From CAZKWG01 sp964615375 (GTDB lineage Bacteria > Myxococcota_A > UBA796 > CAZKWG01): a DNA stretch of 64,000 bases. Position numbers and translations under genes: made by a program. How positions within the stretch are numbered: the stretch's first letter is position 1; each line of letters starts with the position of its first letter. The notes under the pieces are model-generated. The model ran no database searches. It had not been told where the DNA came from and saw nothing but the letters and a program-made list of their open reading frames with translations. The DNA is taken from NCBI GenBank assembly GCA_964615375.1, contig CAZTOW010000031.1:53270-117269 (forward strand), given 5' to 3'. Below, piece after piece: positions 9,252 to 18,327 of this stretch.

Positions 9252-10558
9252 CAGAGCCCCCAGCGGCGGAGGCGCCCCTCGGCCTCCCGGAGCTGCGAGA
9301 GCCGGCCGGCGCCGCCGCCGAAGATCTCGCGGCGAACCCAGGGGATCGCGTCGTCACCCACCAGGCGCTCGGCGTCTGGTGGCAGCTTGCGCCCCTCGGG
9401 TCGGCTCAGCACGTCCTCCAGCTCGCGCCAGAAGTCGTCGCCGTACTGCACGACCAGGCGGCGGAGCAGCGGGAAGCGCTCGGTGGCCGCGATCCACTTG
9501 GCCAGCGTGCGGTCGGCCGCGGCGGCGTCGGCGGAGCTGCGCGCGCCCAGCGTATTGGAGCGCCGCTCGAAGGAGACGACCAGGCGGAAGCGGTTGATGC
9601 AGCGCTTCATCAGGCGCGGGTTGGCGAAGAGCGGGTCGTTGAGCGCCAGGCTCAGCGCGTCCTGGTGCTCGGTGCTCATGGCGCCCGCGTCCTGGGGCGC
9701 CAGGAAGGAGCTCACCAGGCGCGCGACGTCGCGTCCCTGCGGGCTCGGCAGGGTGAACACCACGGGGAACACCTTCTCCAGGTAGCGGTTCCCGTCGTAG
9801 CCGTTGATGCCGGCGAACTTGGTCCCGATGGCCTGCACCAGCACGCCCTTGTCCATCGCCACCAGGAATTTGCAGCCCAGGCGGTGCGCCCCGCTGACCA
9901 GCACGCGCAGCCGGTCCAGCAGATCCACCGCGCCCGCCGGGCTGCAGCGATCCAGGTCGTCCACGATGATCACCGGGGTCCGCCCTGGCCAGGCCGTGGC
10001 CAGCAGGCGCTCGAAGCTCTCCCAGAGCGCCACGGTCGGGTCCTCGGGCGGCTCGAGCTGCGCGGCCTCCCCCAGCGCGCTGATGTCCTGCTTGAGCAGG
10101 TTGGCGGTGAGCCCCTTGAGCAGCTCCGGCGCCGCCGCCAGCCCGCCGAGGCCCAGCGCCGCCGGGAGCGCGCGCACGCCCACCGCGATGGCCGCGTTGA
10201 ACACCTTGCGGAAGGTGCCCTTCGCCGCGTCATCCATGCGGATCTCGGGCGGCGCCTGCTCCCAGATGGCCCGCATCAGCGCGGGGAGCAGCGGCCCAGC
10301 CCCCTCGTAGAGCCAGGCGTCGAACCACACCGTCGGCACCGACGGATCCTGCGCCCCCAGGCGGCGCTCCACCGCCCGCAGCAGCGTGGTCTTGCCCGAG
10401 CCCCAGTCGCCCGAGAGCAGGATGGGGCTCGTCGAGGGGAGCGAGGGCAGCAGGTCGGCGATCTGGTTGGCCAGCTCCTTGAGCCCCGGCCAGAGGTGCG
10501 CGTCCTCCTCCATCGGGAGGTCGTCGAGGAGCTGGGGGCGGGGAGGGGAGGTGGACAT
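9251..10558 (-). CDS. KAP-family P-loop NTPase
   Basis: The 435-residue protein shows the KAP NTPase signature: Walker A GDWGSGKTT at 50-58, the VWFDAWLYEG strand that follows it in this family, and Walker B VIIVDDLDRCSP at about 196-207. A hydrophobic, Gly/Ala-rich insert at about 120-147 lies between Walker A and B, where KAP proteins usually carry membrane helices. KAP NTPases are membrane-associated STAND-type ATPases found in signalling and in phage-conflict loci. Here it is the first gene of a coupled set with a histidine kinase, a receiver and an HD protein, which suggests that it controls or senses for that phosphorelay. The link is an inference from context. Confidence 0.8.
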   Translation of the reverse strand: MSTSPPRPQLLDDLPMEEDAHLWPGLKELANQIADLLPSLPSTSPILLSGDWGSGKTTLLRAVERRLGAQDPSVPTVWFDAWLYEGAGPLLPALMRAIWEQAPPEIRMDDAAKGTFRKVFNAAIAVGVRALPAALGLGGLAAAPELLKGLTANLLKQDISALGEAAQLEPPEDPTVALWESFERLLATAWPGRTPVIIVDDLDRCSPAGAVDLLDRLRVLVSGAHRLGCKFLVAMDKGVLVQAIGTKFAGINGYDGNRYLEKVFPVVFTLPSPQGRDVARLVSSFLAPQDAGAMSTEHQDALSLALNDPLFANPRLMKRCINRFRLVVSFERRSNTLGARSSADAAAADRTLAKWIAATERFPLLRRLVVQYGDDFWRELEDVLSRPEGRKLPPDAERLVGDDAIPWVRREIFGGGAGRLSQLREAEGRLRRWGL

Positions 10559-10570
10559 GACGCGGGGATC

Positions 10571-12007
10571 TTAACCCTCTGTCGCGCCCCGTGTCCGCGC
10601 GGCCTCGGGCTGCACCCCGTCCGGGGTCCACAGCGAGAGCGGCTCCTGGCGCCCCGGGACCGGCTGGAGCCCGCAGGAGCGCAGCGCGTTGCGCTCCTTC
10701 GTCGGGAGCTTCTTCTTGACCTCTCGGGTCAGCAGGATGTTGACCTTCAGCTCCTTGGTCAGCGCCTCCACGCGGCTGACCGTGTTCACCGTGTCGCCCA
10801 CCACCGTGAATTGCTTGAGATCCGGGCTGCCGATGGTGCCCTGCACCATGCGCCCGCGGTGCAGGCCGATCCCGATGCGGACGGGCGCCCTCCCCGACTG
10901 CCCGTTCCACCACTGGTTGAACTTCTCCAGCGCCTCGAGCATCTCGCGGGCGGCCCGCATCGCGCGCTCGGCGTCGTCCCGCTGCGGGCCGGGCGGGAAG
11001 ACCGCGAAGATCGCGTCCCCGATGTACTTGTCCACCGTGCCCTCGTTGCGCGCGACGACGGCGGCCATGGTCCCCATGTACTGGTTCAGGAAGTGGACCA
11101 CCTCCACCGCCGGCAGGCGCTCGCAGAGGGCCGTGAACTGCCGGATGTCCGCCAGCAGCAGGGTCTGCTCCACCATCTGCCCGGAGAGCGTCTCGGGCGC
11201 CCCGGTGTCGCGGAGCAGGTCGCGCAGCGGGCCCGCCAGGTAGGGCCGGATCTTGTGGGCGTGGCGCTCCAGGCGCTCGGCGTGCTCCCGGTTGCGCTTG
11301 ACGGCATGCCAGGCCACCGCGATGGTCGGCAGGCTCAGCAGGGGTCCCAGGCGCGCGCTGGAGAGATCGTGCACGAAGCTGGGGATCACGTTGGCGACCA
11401 GGATCGCGCCCATCGCCGCGAGGATCCCGCCCAGCCAGGCCCGCGTGAGCTCGCGGGCGTCGTCGCTCACCGGCCGGAACAGCCCGTGCACCACGAGCCC
11501 CAGGCTGATCGCCGCGAAGATCGCCAGCTGCGCCGAGTGCAGGCGCCACAGGAACAGGATCGTGGGGTCCGGGAACATCCCGTGGGCCAGCAGCGCCTCG
11601 GCGCAGGCCCGCGCCAGGTCCATGTCTCCCAACATCAACAGGGAGTAGAGGGTCGCCGGCGCGCCGAAGGGGATCGTGGCCCAGGCCCACCAGGGCAGCT
11701 TCCGCTCCGGCCGCGTGATCTGGAGCGTGAGGATGAAGAGCCCCGGCCCGATGAAGCCCGGGAGCAGGCTCATCAGCCCCATGATCCAGGGCCAGGTCAG
11801 CGCGAAGCCCGCGTGGATGAGCGCCGTCCACAGGGAATACCAGGCGGCGATGAAGAGCAGGCCGGCGAAGAGGATGTCGATGGGACGCGCCTTCCGCGCC
11901 GTCAGGAGCGTGAGCGCACCCGTGAACAGGTGCCCGGCCGCCACCATGACGCCGATCACCAGCCAGATGAGGTCAACGCCCCGCATCGCGGGCTCCAGGC
12001 CAGCCAT
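10571..12007 (-). CDS. Membrane-anchored class III adenylate/guanylate cyclase
   Basis: The N-terminal 215 residues contain about six or seven hydrophobic helices (for example GVMVAAGHLFTGALTLLTA and LFAGLLFIAAWYSLWTALIH), an integral sensory membrane domain. A linker leads to a class III cyclase domain: first metal Asp in LLADIRQFTAL, second in YIGDAIFAVF, then VRIGIGLHRGRMVQGTIGS and the VVGDTVNTVSRVE segment, where VNTVSRVE is the usual nucleotide-binding helix. The product (cAMP or cGMP) cannot be fixed from sequence. It lies 12 bp upstream of the KAP gene in the same orientation, so it may belong to the same transcription unit. A divergent gene starts 97 bp away. Confidence 0.85.
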   Translation of the reverse strand: MAGLEPAMRGVDLIWLVIGVMVAAGHLFTGALTLLTARKARPIDILFAGLLFIAAWYSLWTALIHAGFALTWPWIMGLMSLLPGFIGPGLFILTLQITRPERKLPWWAWATIPFGAPATLYSLLMLGDMDLARACAEALLAHGMFPDPTILFLWRLHSAQLAIFAAISLGLVVHGLFRPVSDDARELTRAWLGGILAAMGAILVANVIPSFVHDLSSARLGPLLSLPTIAVAWHAVKRNREHAERLERHAHKIRPYLAGPLRDLLRDTGAPETLSGQMVEQTLLLADIRQFTALCERLPAVEVVHFLNQYMGTMAAVVARNEGTVDKYIGDAIFAVFPPGPQRDDAERAMRAAREMLEALEKFNQWWNGQSGRAPVRIGIGLHRGRMVQGTIGSPDLKQFTVVGDTVNTVSRVEALTKELKVNILLTREVKKKLPTKERNALRSCGLQPVPGRQEPLSLWTPDGVQPEAARTRGATEG

Positions 12008-12104
12008 GGCTCATGATTACTGCTTTCGTTTCCGCGCGCAAGGGCGCGGCGCGACGGGTGCGGGATGCGCGATCAGGTTAGGTTCAACGGAGGAGGTGGG
12101 CCGG

Positions 12105-12917
12105 ATGAGGACGCTGCTGCTGCTCGCGGTGCTCGCGCTGCTCGGCCCGGCCGGCTGCGTGACCATCGGGCACCTCCAGGCGCCCGAGACCGCGGGCAAG
12201 GGCGAGCTCGAGATCGGCGTGGAGCCGAGCTGGTACCAGCGCAGCCTGGGCCTCGAGGAGGACATCGTCATCCCCAGCGTCAGCACCAGCCGGAAGGTGG
12301 TGGTGGACGGCGAGGATCTCAACGAGGCGCTGGGCCTGCGTGAGGGCGTGCCCAACCTGTCCGCGTCGCTGCGCTACGGCGTGGCCGACCGCCTGGACCT
12401 GGGGCTGCGCCTCGGCACCAACGGCGTGGACCTGCTGGGCAAGGTGCAGCTCACCCCGCGCGATCTCGACGAGATCGTGGTGAGCGTGATCCCGTCGATG
12501 GGCGGGCTCTACCTCCCGCTGGAGGGCGGCGCGGTCAGCACCCTGAACCTCCAGCTCGGCGTGCTGGTCGGGATGAAGCTCGGCCCGAAGAACGCGCTGG
12601 TCTTCGGCCCCCGGATCCAGAGCTGGCAGGCTCAGGGCACCGTGGACGGCGTGGACGTGACGGGCAGCTACCTCGCGGCCGGCGGCGGCGTGGGGCTCGC
12701 CCTCCCCGTCGGCAAGACGGTGCGCCTGCTCCCCGAGGTCGCGATGGCGGCGCCGCTCACCTGGAAGGTGCGGGCGGTCTACGAGGAGGAGATCTTCCAG
12801 TCCACGGAGATGCCGCAGGGGCAGGCCCTGCTGCTCCAGGCGGGGATCAGCGTGCTCCTCTCCCCGGGCCGTGCCGCGAGGACGGTCAGCCGCTCAGGCG
12901 GGCCATCAGGACGGTGA
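12105..12917 (+). CDS. Predicted outer-membrane lipoprotein of beta-strand type
   Basis: The start at ATG 12105 has a strong ribosome site (GGAGGAGG) and gives MRTLLLLAVLALLGPAGC, a clear type II signal peptide with the lipobox Cys at residue 18. The mature part (about 250 residues) alternates polar and hydrophobic residues with Gly and aromatic residues (LSASLRYGVADRLDLGLRLG, VLVGMKLGPKNALVFGPRI), the pattern of a small outer-membrane beta-barrel or barrel-like protein. It runs divergently from the cyclase gene, and its last 32 bp overlap the 3' end of the convergent PP2C gene. The specific family is not recognised. Confidence 0.65.
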   Translation: MRTLLLLAVLALLGPAGCVTIGHLQAPETAGKGELEIGVEPSWYQRSLGLEEDIVIPSVSTSRKVVVDGEDLNEALGLREGVPNLSASLRYGVADRLDLGLRLGTNGVDLLGKVQLTPRDLDEIVVSVIPSMGGLYLPLEGGAVSTLNLQLGVLVGMKLGPKNALVFGPRIQSWQAQGTVDGVDVTGSYLAAGGGVGLALPVGKTVRLLPEVAMAAPLTWKVRAVYEEEIFQSTEMPQGQALLLQAGISVLLSPGRAARTVSRSGGPSGR

Positions 12918-15153
12918 CGTTGTCACCGCCGCCCCGGCTGTTGGCGTGCGCGACGAGGGAGCGGCAGGCCTCCCCGAGATCGTCGAGCGCGGCGGCCTCC
13001 TCCACCAGCAGCGCGATGGCGGCGTTGGAGTCGGCGGCGTAGTCGGTGAAGCCGTCCGAGCACAGCAGCAGCGTCTCGCCGGGCAGCAGCGTGATGGTGC
13101 GCTGCACGGGCGGCACCGGCTCCGGCTGAAGGTGGTCGTTGAAGTGCCCGGAGTAGCCGGTGAGCGCGTGGCCGTCTCCCACCAGCTCCGCGGGGCGGCC
13201 GCGCTGCCAGCTCTGGAGCCACTCGCCTCGCAGGTTCTGGTCTCCCGTCACCAGCGCCGCGCCCAGCGGGGTCGTCAGGAAGACCCGGGAGTCGCCCAGC
13301 GTGGCGATGTGGACGTTCGCCCCCTGGATCAGGCCCACCAGCGCGGTGGTCCCCATCGGGATGTGCTGGCCCAGCTCCCCGCCCGCCATGCGGATCGAGG
13401 CGTTGCAGATCGCCTGGTTGGCGGTGGCGAAGGCCTGCTCCAGGAAGGCGCGGATCTCCTCGGTGGAGGCCCCGCTCAGCCGCTCCTGGTTCTGCTCCCA
13501 CAGCGCCACCATCACCCGGACGAGGATGCTGCTGGCCAGATCGCCCGAGCCCGCCGTGGAGATGCTGATGCCGTCGGCCACCACCAGCAGGCCCGAGGGG
13601 CCCTCCGTGTACCAGAACACGGCGTCCTGGTTCACCTGGCCCAGCCGGGACTTCAGCAGCCCGATGTGCGTGTCGTGGGCGACCTCCATCCGAACCGTGG
13701 GCCGGGCCGGCGCGGCCGAGCGCACCCGGTCCAGGGCGGCGGCGCGCTCCAGCTCCGCCCACAGGGCGAGCCCGTCCACCGGGCGGAGCTCCTCCTCCTC
13801 GGCCAGCGCGCGCGTGGCGACCGCGACCCAGTCCGGCGGCAGGCCGGGCACCAGCAGCGCCAGGTGCGAGAGGATGTGCTCGTCGTCCACGCGCGGACCG
13901 GGCGGGTGCCGCCCGATGGCCAGATCGGCGATGATGCGGATGGCGTCGCGCACGTCGCGGCGGGGGGTGCTGTCCTCGGGCGCGCCGAGCTCCACCGTCC
14001 CGCCAGCCCGCACGCGCGCCCCCAGCAGCCCGCCGGCCTCGCCCTGCGCGTGGCGCGCCGCCAGGGCCCGCGCCACCGCGACGCTCAGCGAGAGCACGCG
14101 GTGAGCCGGCACCGGGGCGAGCTGCGTCAGCAGCACGCTGGCCATCTCCACCTGCACGGCGGCGGTGGTGTCCGAAACGTCGAAGGGGCTCTCGGTCTCC
14201 ATGGTCTCGAAGTCCGCGTCGGTCTGTCGGCTCGGCGCCCCGAGGCGCGGTGGGTGATTCGGTAACCCGTCGAGGAAGCGCCGCGCGGCCTCCGCGTGCG
14301 GGGTTCGCGCAATTCGGGCGCGGAGCGCGTCCACAGCGCGGCTGCGCCGGCTCCTGGAGAGCCTGTCCAGGGCCTCCCGGAGCAGGGAGCGCCCTTCGTC
14401 CTCGGCCATCAGGGACGCGAAGTCGGAGAGCACCTCCGGCTGGAGCCGGCTCAGGAGCGCCGCGGCGATCCGGCTCTCTCCGCCGCGGATGAGGGCCCGC
14501 AGGGCGCTGAGTGCGCTGGACGGCAGGGGCGCCCAGCCGCGCAGGATGAGGAGCGCGGCGTCGATGTCTCCGGCCTTGATGGCCGCGTTCAGCACGGTCT
14601 CGCGATCGGAGGGCGAGAGCAGCTCCAGCATCTCGAAGCGGCGCCGCGCCCCCGCGTTCAGGAAGGCCTCCGGCAGCGCCCCCTGAGGCACCCCGGCTAG
14701 CGGGCGGACCAGGGACAGGCGCCCGCCCACCCAGGTGAACGAGGGGTGCTCGTGCAGCTCGCGCCGGGTGAGGCTCCACCAGCGGTCGAATTCCGCCTCA
14801 GGGAGGAGGTCGCGCCCGACCACCCAGCGCCGCACGGTGTCCACGTCCACCGGCTCGCCCAGGTCCTCGAGAAGCAGCGTCATGGCCCGTCTTGGCTCGA
14901 GCGCCACGAGGTCGGCCAGCCGCGCCTGCTCGGAGACCGAGCGCCAGAGGAAGCCGCCCGGCACGCACAGGCGGAACTCCTCGATCAGCGTCGCCGTCTG
15001 GACCCGCGCCGGCGCCTCGGCGTCCGGATCCTCCCAGGCCACCGAGACGCCCGAGCCGCCCTCCTCCACGTCCTCGACCACGGAGAAGCCGAGGTAGGCG
15101 TGGTAGAGCACGTCGCCGGGCTCGAGGATCGAGATGTCGCGGATGAGGTTCAT
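12886..15153 (-). CDS. PP2C-type protein phosphatase with long N-terminal extension
   Basis: I chose ATG 15153 (MNLIRDISILEPGDVLYH); the frame stays open about 28 codons further upstream. The last 270 residues are a PP2C/PPM domain: SRLGQVNQDAVFW with the early metal Asp, LLVVADGISIST, IATLGDSRVFL, LLLCSDGFTDYA and the final GGGDNVTVLMA. This domain hydrolyses phospho-Ser/Thr using two metal ions. The N-terminal 60 residues (GDVLYHAYLGFSVVEDVE) resemble the small beta-barrel of CarD/TRCF-type RNA-polymerase-interacting domains, but only loosely. The middle is helical with no known domain. It may counter a Hanks kinase such as the one at 50.6 kb, though the two are not adjacent. Confidence 0.75.
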   Translation of the reverse strand: MNLIRDISILEPGDVLYHAYLGFSVVEDVEEGGSGVSVAWEDPDAEAPARVQTATLIEEFRLCVPGGFLWRSVSEQARLADLVALEPRRAMTLLLEDLGEPVDVDTVRRWVVGRDLLPEAEFDRWWSLTRRELHEHPSFTWVGGRLSLVRPLAGVPQGALPEAFLNAGARRRFEMLELLSPSDRETVLNAAIKAGDIDAALLILRGWAPLPSSALSALRALIRGGESRIAAALLSRLQPEVLSDFASLMAEDEGRSLLREALDRLSRSRRSRAVDALRARIARTPHAEAARRFLDGLPNHPPRLGAPSRQTDADFETMETESPFDVSDTTAAVQVEMASVLLTQLAPVPAHRVLSLSVAVARALAARHAQGEAGGLLGARVRAGGTVELGAPEDSTPRRDVRDAIRIIADLAIGRHPPGPRVDDEHILSHLALLVPGLPPDWVAVATRALAEEEELRPVDGLALWAELERAAALDRVRSAAPARPTVRMEVAHDTHIGLLKSRLGQVNQDAVFWYTEGPSGLLVVADGISISTAGSGDLASSILVRVMVALWEQNQERLSGASTEEIRAFLEQAFATANQAICNASIRMAGGELGQHIPMGTTALVGLIQGANVHIATLGDSRVFLTTPLGAALVTGDQNLRGEWLQSWQRGRPAELVGDGHALTGYSGHFNDHLQPEPVPPVQRTITLLPGETLLLCSDGFTDYAADSNAAIALLVEEAAALDDLGEACRSLVAHANSRGGGDNVTVLMARLSG

Positions 15154-15271
15154 GCGGATCCGGGCCGGTATAGCATGGTCCGGGCGGGCCCGGACGGGGT
15201 GAGGGGAGATTATCGCCCGAGGGGGGGCGCGACGCACGCGCCCGCGCGCAGCTTCCTTGGCGAGCGCGCCC

Positions 15272-15688
15272 TCAGGCGCCTTCTTCGCCGCAGGTCGCGT
15301 TGTCCACGTCGATGTAGATCAGGTCGTAGACGTAGGGCTCCACCGGGGCGTGGTTCGCGTTGGCCAGCTCGACCTTGAGCTGGTAGGCGCCGTCGTCGAC
15401 GTTTTCAGTCAGATCCAACGACGTGGTCGTGCTCTCGTATACCGACTGCCCGTTCAGGTAGAAATGCGCGTGACCCACGCCCTCGGGCACGTCCTCGGGG
15501 TCGGTGACCACCTCCTCCACCAGCTCGAAGCCCTCCAGCGCGATGGAGATGTGCAGCGGCGCGCCGCAGACGGTGTCCCCGTCCAGCGGCTCGAGGAAGG
15601 CGACCATCGGCGCCACCTCCTCCCCCCCGTCGCAGGCCAGGAGCCCGAGCGTCAGCAGGAGGAGCGGGGGGGCGGGTACGGTGCGCAT
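15272..15688 (-). CDS. Small secreted lipoprotein
   Basis: The 138-residue protein begins with a lipoprotein signal (MRTVPAPPLLLLTLGLLAC, lipobox Cys at 19) followed by an acidic mature part. The segment MVAFLEPLDGDTVCGAPLHI and the later VGHAHFYLNGQSVYE resemble an Ig-like or DUF4399-type beta-sandwich, in which a GHxH element precedes a strand. Two Cys (about residues 47 and 133) could form a disulfide. The function is unknown. The HD phosphohydrolase gene starts about 100 bp away in the other direction. Confidence 0.65.
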   Translation of the reverse strand: MRTVPAPPLLLLTLGLLACDGGEEVAPMVAFLEPLDGDTVCGAPLHISIALEGFELVEEVVTDPEDVPEGVGHAHFYLNGQSVYESTTTSLDLTENVDDGAYQLKVELANANHAPVEPYVYDLIYIDVDNATCGEEGA

Positions 15689-15790
15689 GGGCGTCTCCAG
15701 AGCTCACATGGATACCACGCGCGGGGGCCCGCGCGTAGCGCGCCCGCGCCTCGGGGCGACGCGATGGCGCGCGGAGGCTATGGATCGCGC

Positions 15791-17107
15791 ATGAGCCTGC
15801 CTGCGGCGCCCCCCCACGAGATCCGCGATCCCATCCACGGCGTGATCGGGGTGAGCCCCGCCGAGCTCGCCGTCATCGAGCACGCGAGCGTCCAGCGCCT
15901 GCGCGGCATCCGCCAGCTCGGCTTCTCCCAGCTCCCCTTCCCCGGGGCCACGCACACCCGCTACGCGCACTCGCTGGGCGCCCTGCACCTCGCCGGGCGG
16001 GCCTTCGACGCCGCCCTCGCCGGGGCCGAGCTCTCCGCGGAGCGACGGGAGAGCTTCCGCAGCGCGCTGCGCCTGGCCGCCCTCTGCCATGACCTGGGGC
16101 ACCCGCCGTTCTCGCACGCCGTCGAGTTCGCCATGCCCACCCTGCGCGCCGTGGGCGTGCCGGCCTACGACCCCGCGCGCGTCGCGGGCCGCCTGGACAG
16201 CCGGGCCAGCCACGAGGACTACACGGTCGCCATCCTGACCCGCTCCTCGCTGGCCGAGACCATCCGGCGAAACTTCCCCTTCGACCCGGTCCACGTCGCC
16301 GCCCTGGTCAGCAAGGAGGTGGCGCTGCCCGAGGGCGACGACTTCTTCGAGGAGGGCGGCTACGACTACCGCAGCCTGCTGAGCCAGCTCGTCAGCTCCG
16401 AGCTCGACGTGGACCGCCTCGACTACCTCGTGCGCGACTCCTACTTCACGGGCGCGCGCTACGGGAACATCGACACCGGCTGGCTCATCAGCCACCTGTC
16501 CCGGCACGTCGACGACAGCGGCCACGTCCTGCTGGCCCTGGACCACCGCGCGATCTACGCCTTCGACGACCTCATGATCGCGCGCTTCCACATGTTCGTG
16601 ATGGTCTACTTCCACCAGAAGTCGATCGCCTGCGAGGTCATGCTCCAGCGCTACATGGAGTCCGAGGGCTGCGACTACCGCCTCCCGGCCGACCTCGACG
16701 AGTACCTGCTGCACGACGACGCCGAGCTGACCGCCCACCTGCGCCACGCGAGAGACCCCTGGGCCCGGGATCTCATGGCCGGGCGCCTGCTGCGGGTGGC
16801 GCTGGAGGTCCACGGAACCCCGGGCGAGGTCCACCTGGACCCTCCCCGGCGCGTGCTGGAGCAGGCCGGGATCCCCACCTTCGCCACGACCTCCACCGGC
16901 GCCGTCTTCAAGCAGGAGTCGCAGCACGCCCCGCCCATCTACGTGCTGGACCGCGGCCACGGCCGCCCCGAGCGCGTCATGAAGCTGCGCGAGGCCACCC
17001 GCCTCTTCCACGGCTACGAGGATGAGCGCGCCATCGCCCGGCTCTACGTGCCCGGGGACCGCGTGGAGGAGGCGCGGGCCCTGCTGCTGCGCGAGGGCGC
17101 GGCCTGA
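15791..17107 (+). CDS. HD-superfamily phosphohydrolase (SAMHD1/dGTPase-like)
   Basis: The 438-residue protein begins at ATG 15791 (MSLPAAPPHEIRDPIHG). The family opening RDPIHGVI is followed by LQRLRGIRQLG-type residues and the HD ligands: HTRYAHSLG near residues 56-64 and CHDLGHPPFSHAVE near 99-112. The later VDRLDYLVRDSYFTG segment with the closing Asp is also present. This is the SAMHD1/YdhJ-type branch, whose members hydrolyse dNTPs or related nucleotides. The exact substrate is not known for this branch. The gene has a short divergent spacer from the small lipoprotein and seems to be a single-gene unit. Confidence 0.8.
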   Translation: MSLPAAPPHEIRDPIHGVIGVSPAELAVIEHASVQRLRGIRQLGFSQLPFPGATHTRYAHSLGALHLAGRAFDAALAGAELSAERRESFRSALRLAALCHDLGHPPFSHAVEFAMPTLRAVGVPAYDPARVAGRLDSRASHEDYTVAILTRSSLAETIRRNFPFDPVHVAALVSKEVALPEGDDFFEEGGYDYRSLLSQLVSSELDVDRLDYLVRDSYFTGARYGNIDTGWLISHLSRHVDDSGHVLLALDHRAIYAFDDLMIARFHMFVMVYFHQKSIACEVMLQRYMESEGCDYRLPADLDEYLLHDDAELTAHLRHARDPWARDLMAGRLLRVALEVHGTPGEVHLDPPRRVLEQAGIPTFATTSTGAVFKQESQHAPPIYVLDRGHGRPERVMKLREATRLFHGYEDERAIARLYVPGDRVEEARALLLREGAA

Positions 17108-17154
17108 GGGGGGGGGCGCTTGACGGAGGGGGTGGGTCGGGCCAGAGTAGTCTC

Positions 17155-18327
17155 ATGAAGCGCCTGACCGAGCTCATCTGAGCCTTACGCCTCTCGCCCC
17201 TGCTGCTCGTCCCCTTCCTGGACGAGCTCCAGAGCGGTGTGCCCGTCGTCGCGACCCCCGAGCTCGGCCCCGAGCTGGGCGTCGGCACCGGCTTTCTCTT
17301 CATGGCCTCGCTGTTCACCGTGCCCGCGATCCTGGGCATGGTGATCGAGCCGGTCGTGCTGGCCTGGAGCGACGCGCTGGACCGGCGCCGCGTGCTGCTG
17401 CTCAGCCTGCTGGGCATGGCGCTCTCGCTCGGGCTGTGCGCGCTGGCGCCCAACGTGCTGTGGCTCTCCGTGGCCTTCGGCGTGTGGGGCGTGTTCACGG
17501 GCATCGCGGCCGGGGTCGCCCAGGGCGCGCTGGTGCTGCGCTCCGCGGAGCCGGAGCGGGACCTGACCCGCTGGACGCTCTCGGCCGAGCTCGGAGACCT
17601 GGCCGCCCCGGCGCTCATTGCCCTGGTGGCGGCCGCGGGGCTGGGCTGGCGCGCCGCGCTGGGGGTCTCCGCGGGCCTGGCGATGGGGGTCGCGCTGGCG
17701 GTCTGGCGCGCTCCCCTCGAGGAGGGCGAGGACGAAGACGACGAGGACGAGGCGCTCGAGCCGCTGGGCGAGGCCCTGCGCGCCGCCCTGCGCGACCGGG
17801 AGCTGCTGGGCTGGCTGGCGGCCGTGGCGAGCTGCACGCTGATGGACGAGATCATCCTCGTGCTCATGGCGGTGCGCGTGGACGACCAGGGTGCGGTGGG
17901 AGAGGCCCAGATCTTCGCCGTCATCCTGGGCGGGGTGCTGGGGCTGGGGGTGGCGGAGCGGGTCATGCACCGCCTCTCGTCGCGGGCCCTGCTGCTGGGG
18001 TCGGCGGCCCTCTCCGCGCTGAGCCTGGTGGGCTGGCTTCAGGTAGAGAGCCTGCCGGCCGCGCTGGCCCTGGTCTTCCTGCTGGGCGCAGGCATCGCGC
18101 TGCAGTACCCGCTGGCCAAGGCGCGCTGCTACGCCGCCATCCCCGGGCGGCCGGGGCTGGTCAACGCGCTGGATCGCGTGTTCGGGGCGACGGAGCTCGT
18201 GGCTCCCCTGGCCATCGGCGCCGTGGCCTCGCGCTGGGGGACGGAAGCGGCGCTGCTCTGCCTGCTGCTTCAGCCCCTGCTCATCGGGCTGGCGGCCTGG
18301 CGGTCTAGATCTGCTCCACGCCCGTGA
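17155..18327 (+). pseudogene. MFS transporter with an in-frame TGA at codon 9
   Basis: From ATG 17155 the frame reads MKRLTELI, then TGA (17179-17181), then ALRLSPLLLVPFLDELQSGV, which is the first transmembrane helix of a major facilitator protein. The frame then stays open to 18327 with about 11-12 helices and an acidic central loop (EEGEDEDDEDEALE). One base change (TGA to TGG, Trp) would restore a normal 390-residue transporter. The only start after the stop is GTG 17239, which would delete most of helix 1. This is a nonsense mutation, a sequencing error or, less likely, recoding. The substrate is unknown. The last 23 bp overlap the convergent NifU-like gene. Confidence 0.7.

Noticed and set aside
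839..9785. Very long plus-strand open frames (for example 839-4624 and 5079-9785)
   Set aside because: They are antisense to the GAF-HD, kinase and KAP genes, rich in Gly, Ala, Val, Gln and His with no domain motifs, and arise because high-GC coding DNA has few stops on the other strand.
17179..17181. TGA as a selenocysteine codon
   Set aside because: It lies before the first membrane helix of a transporter, no selenocysteine-containing MFS proteins are known to me, and no SECIS-like hairpin follows directly; a Trp-to-stop change is simpler.
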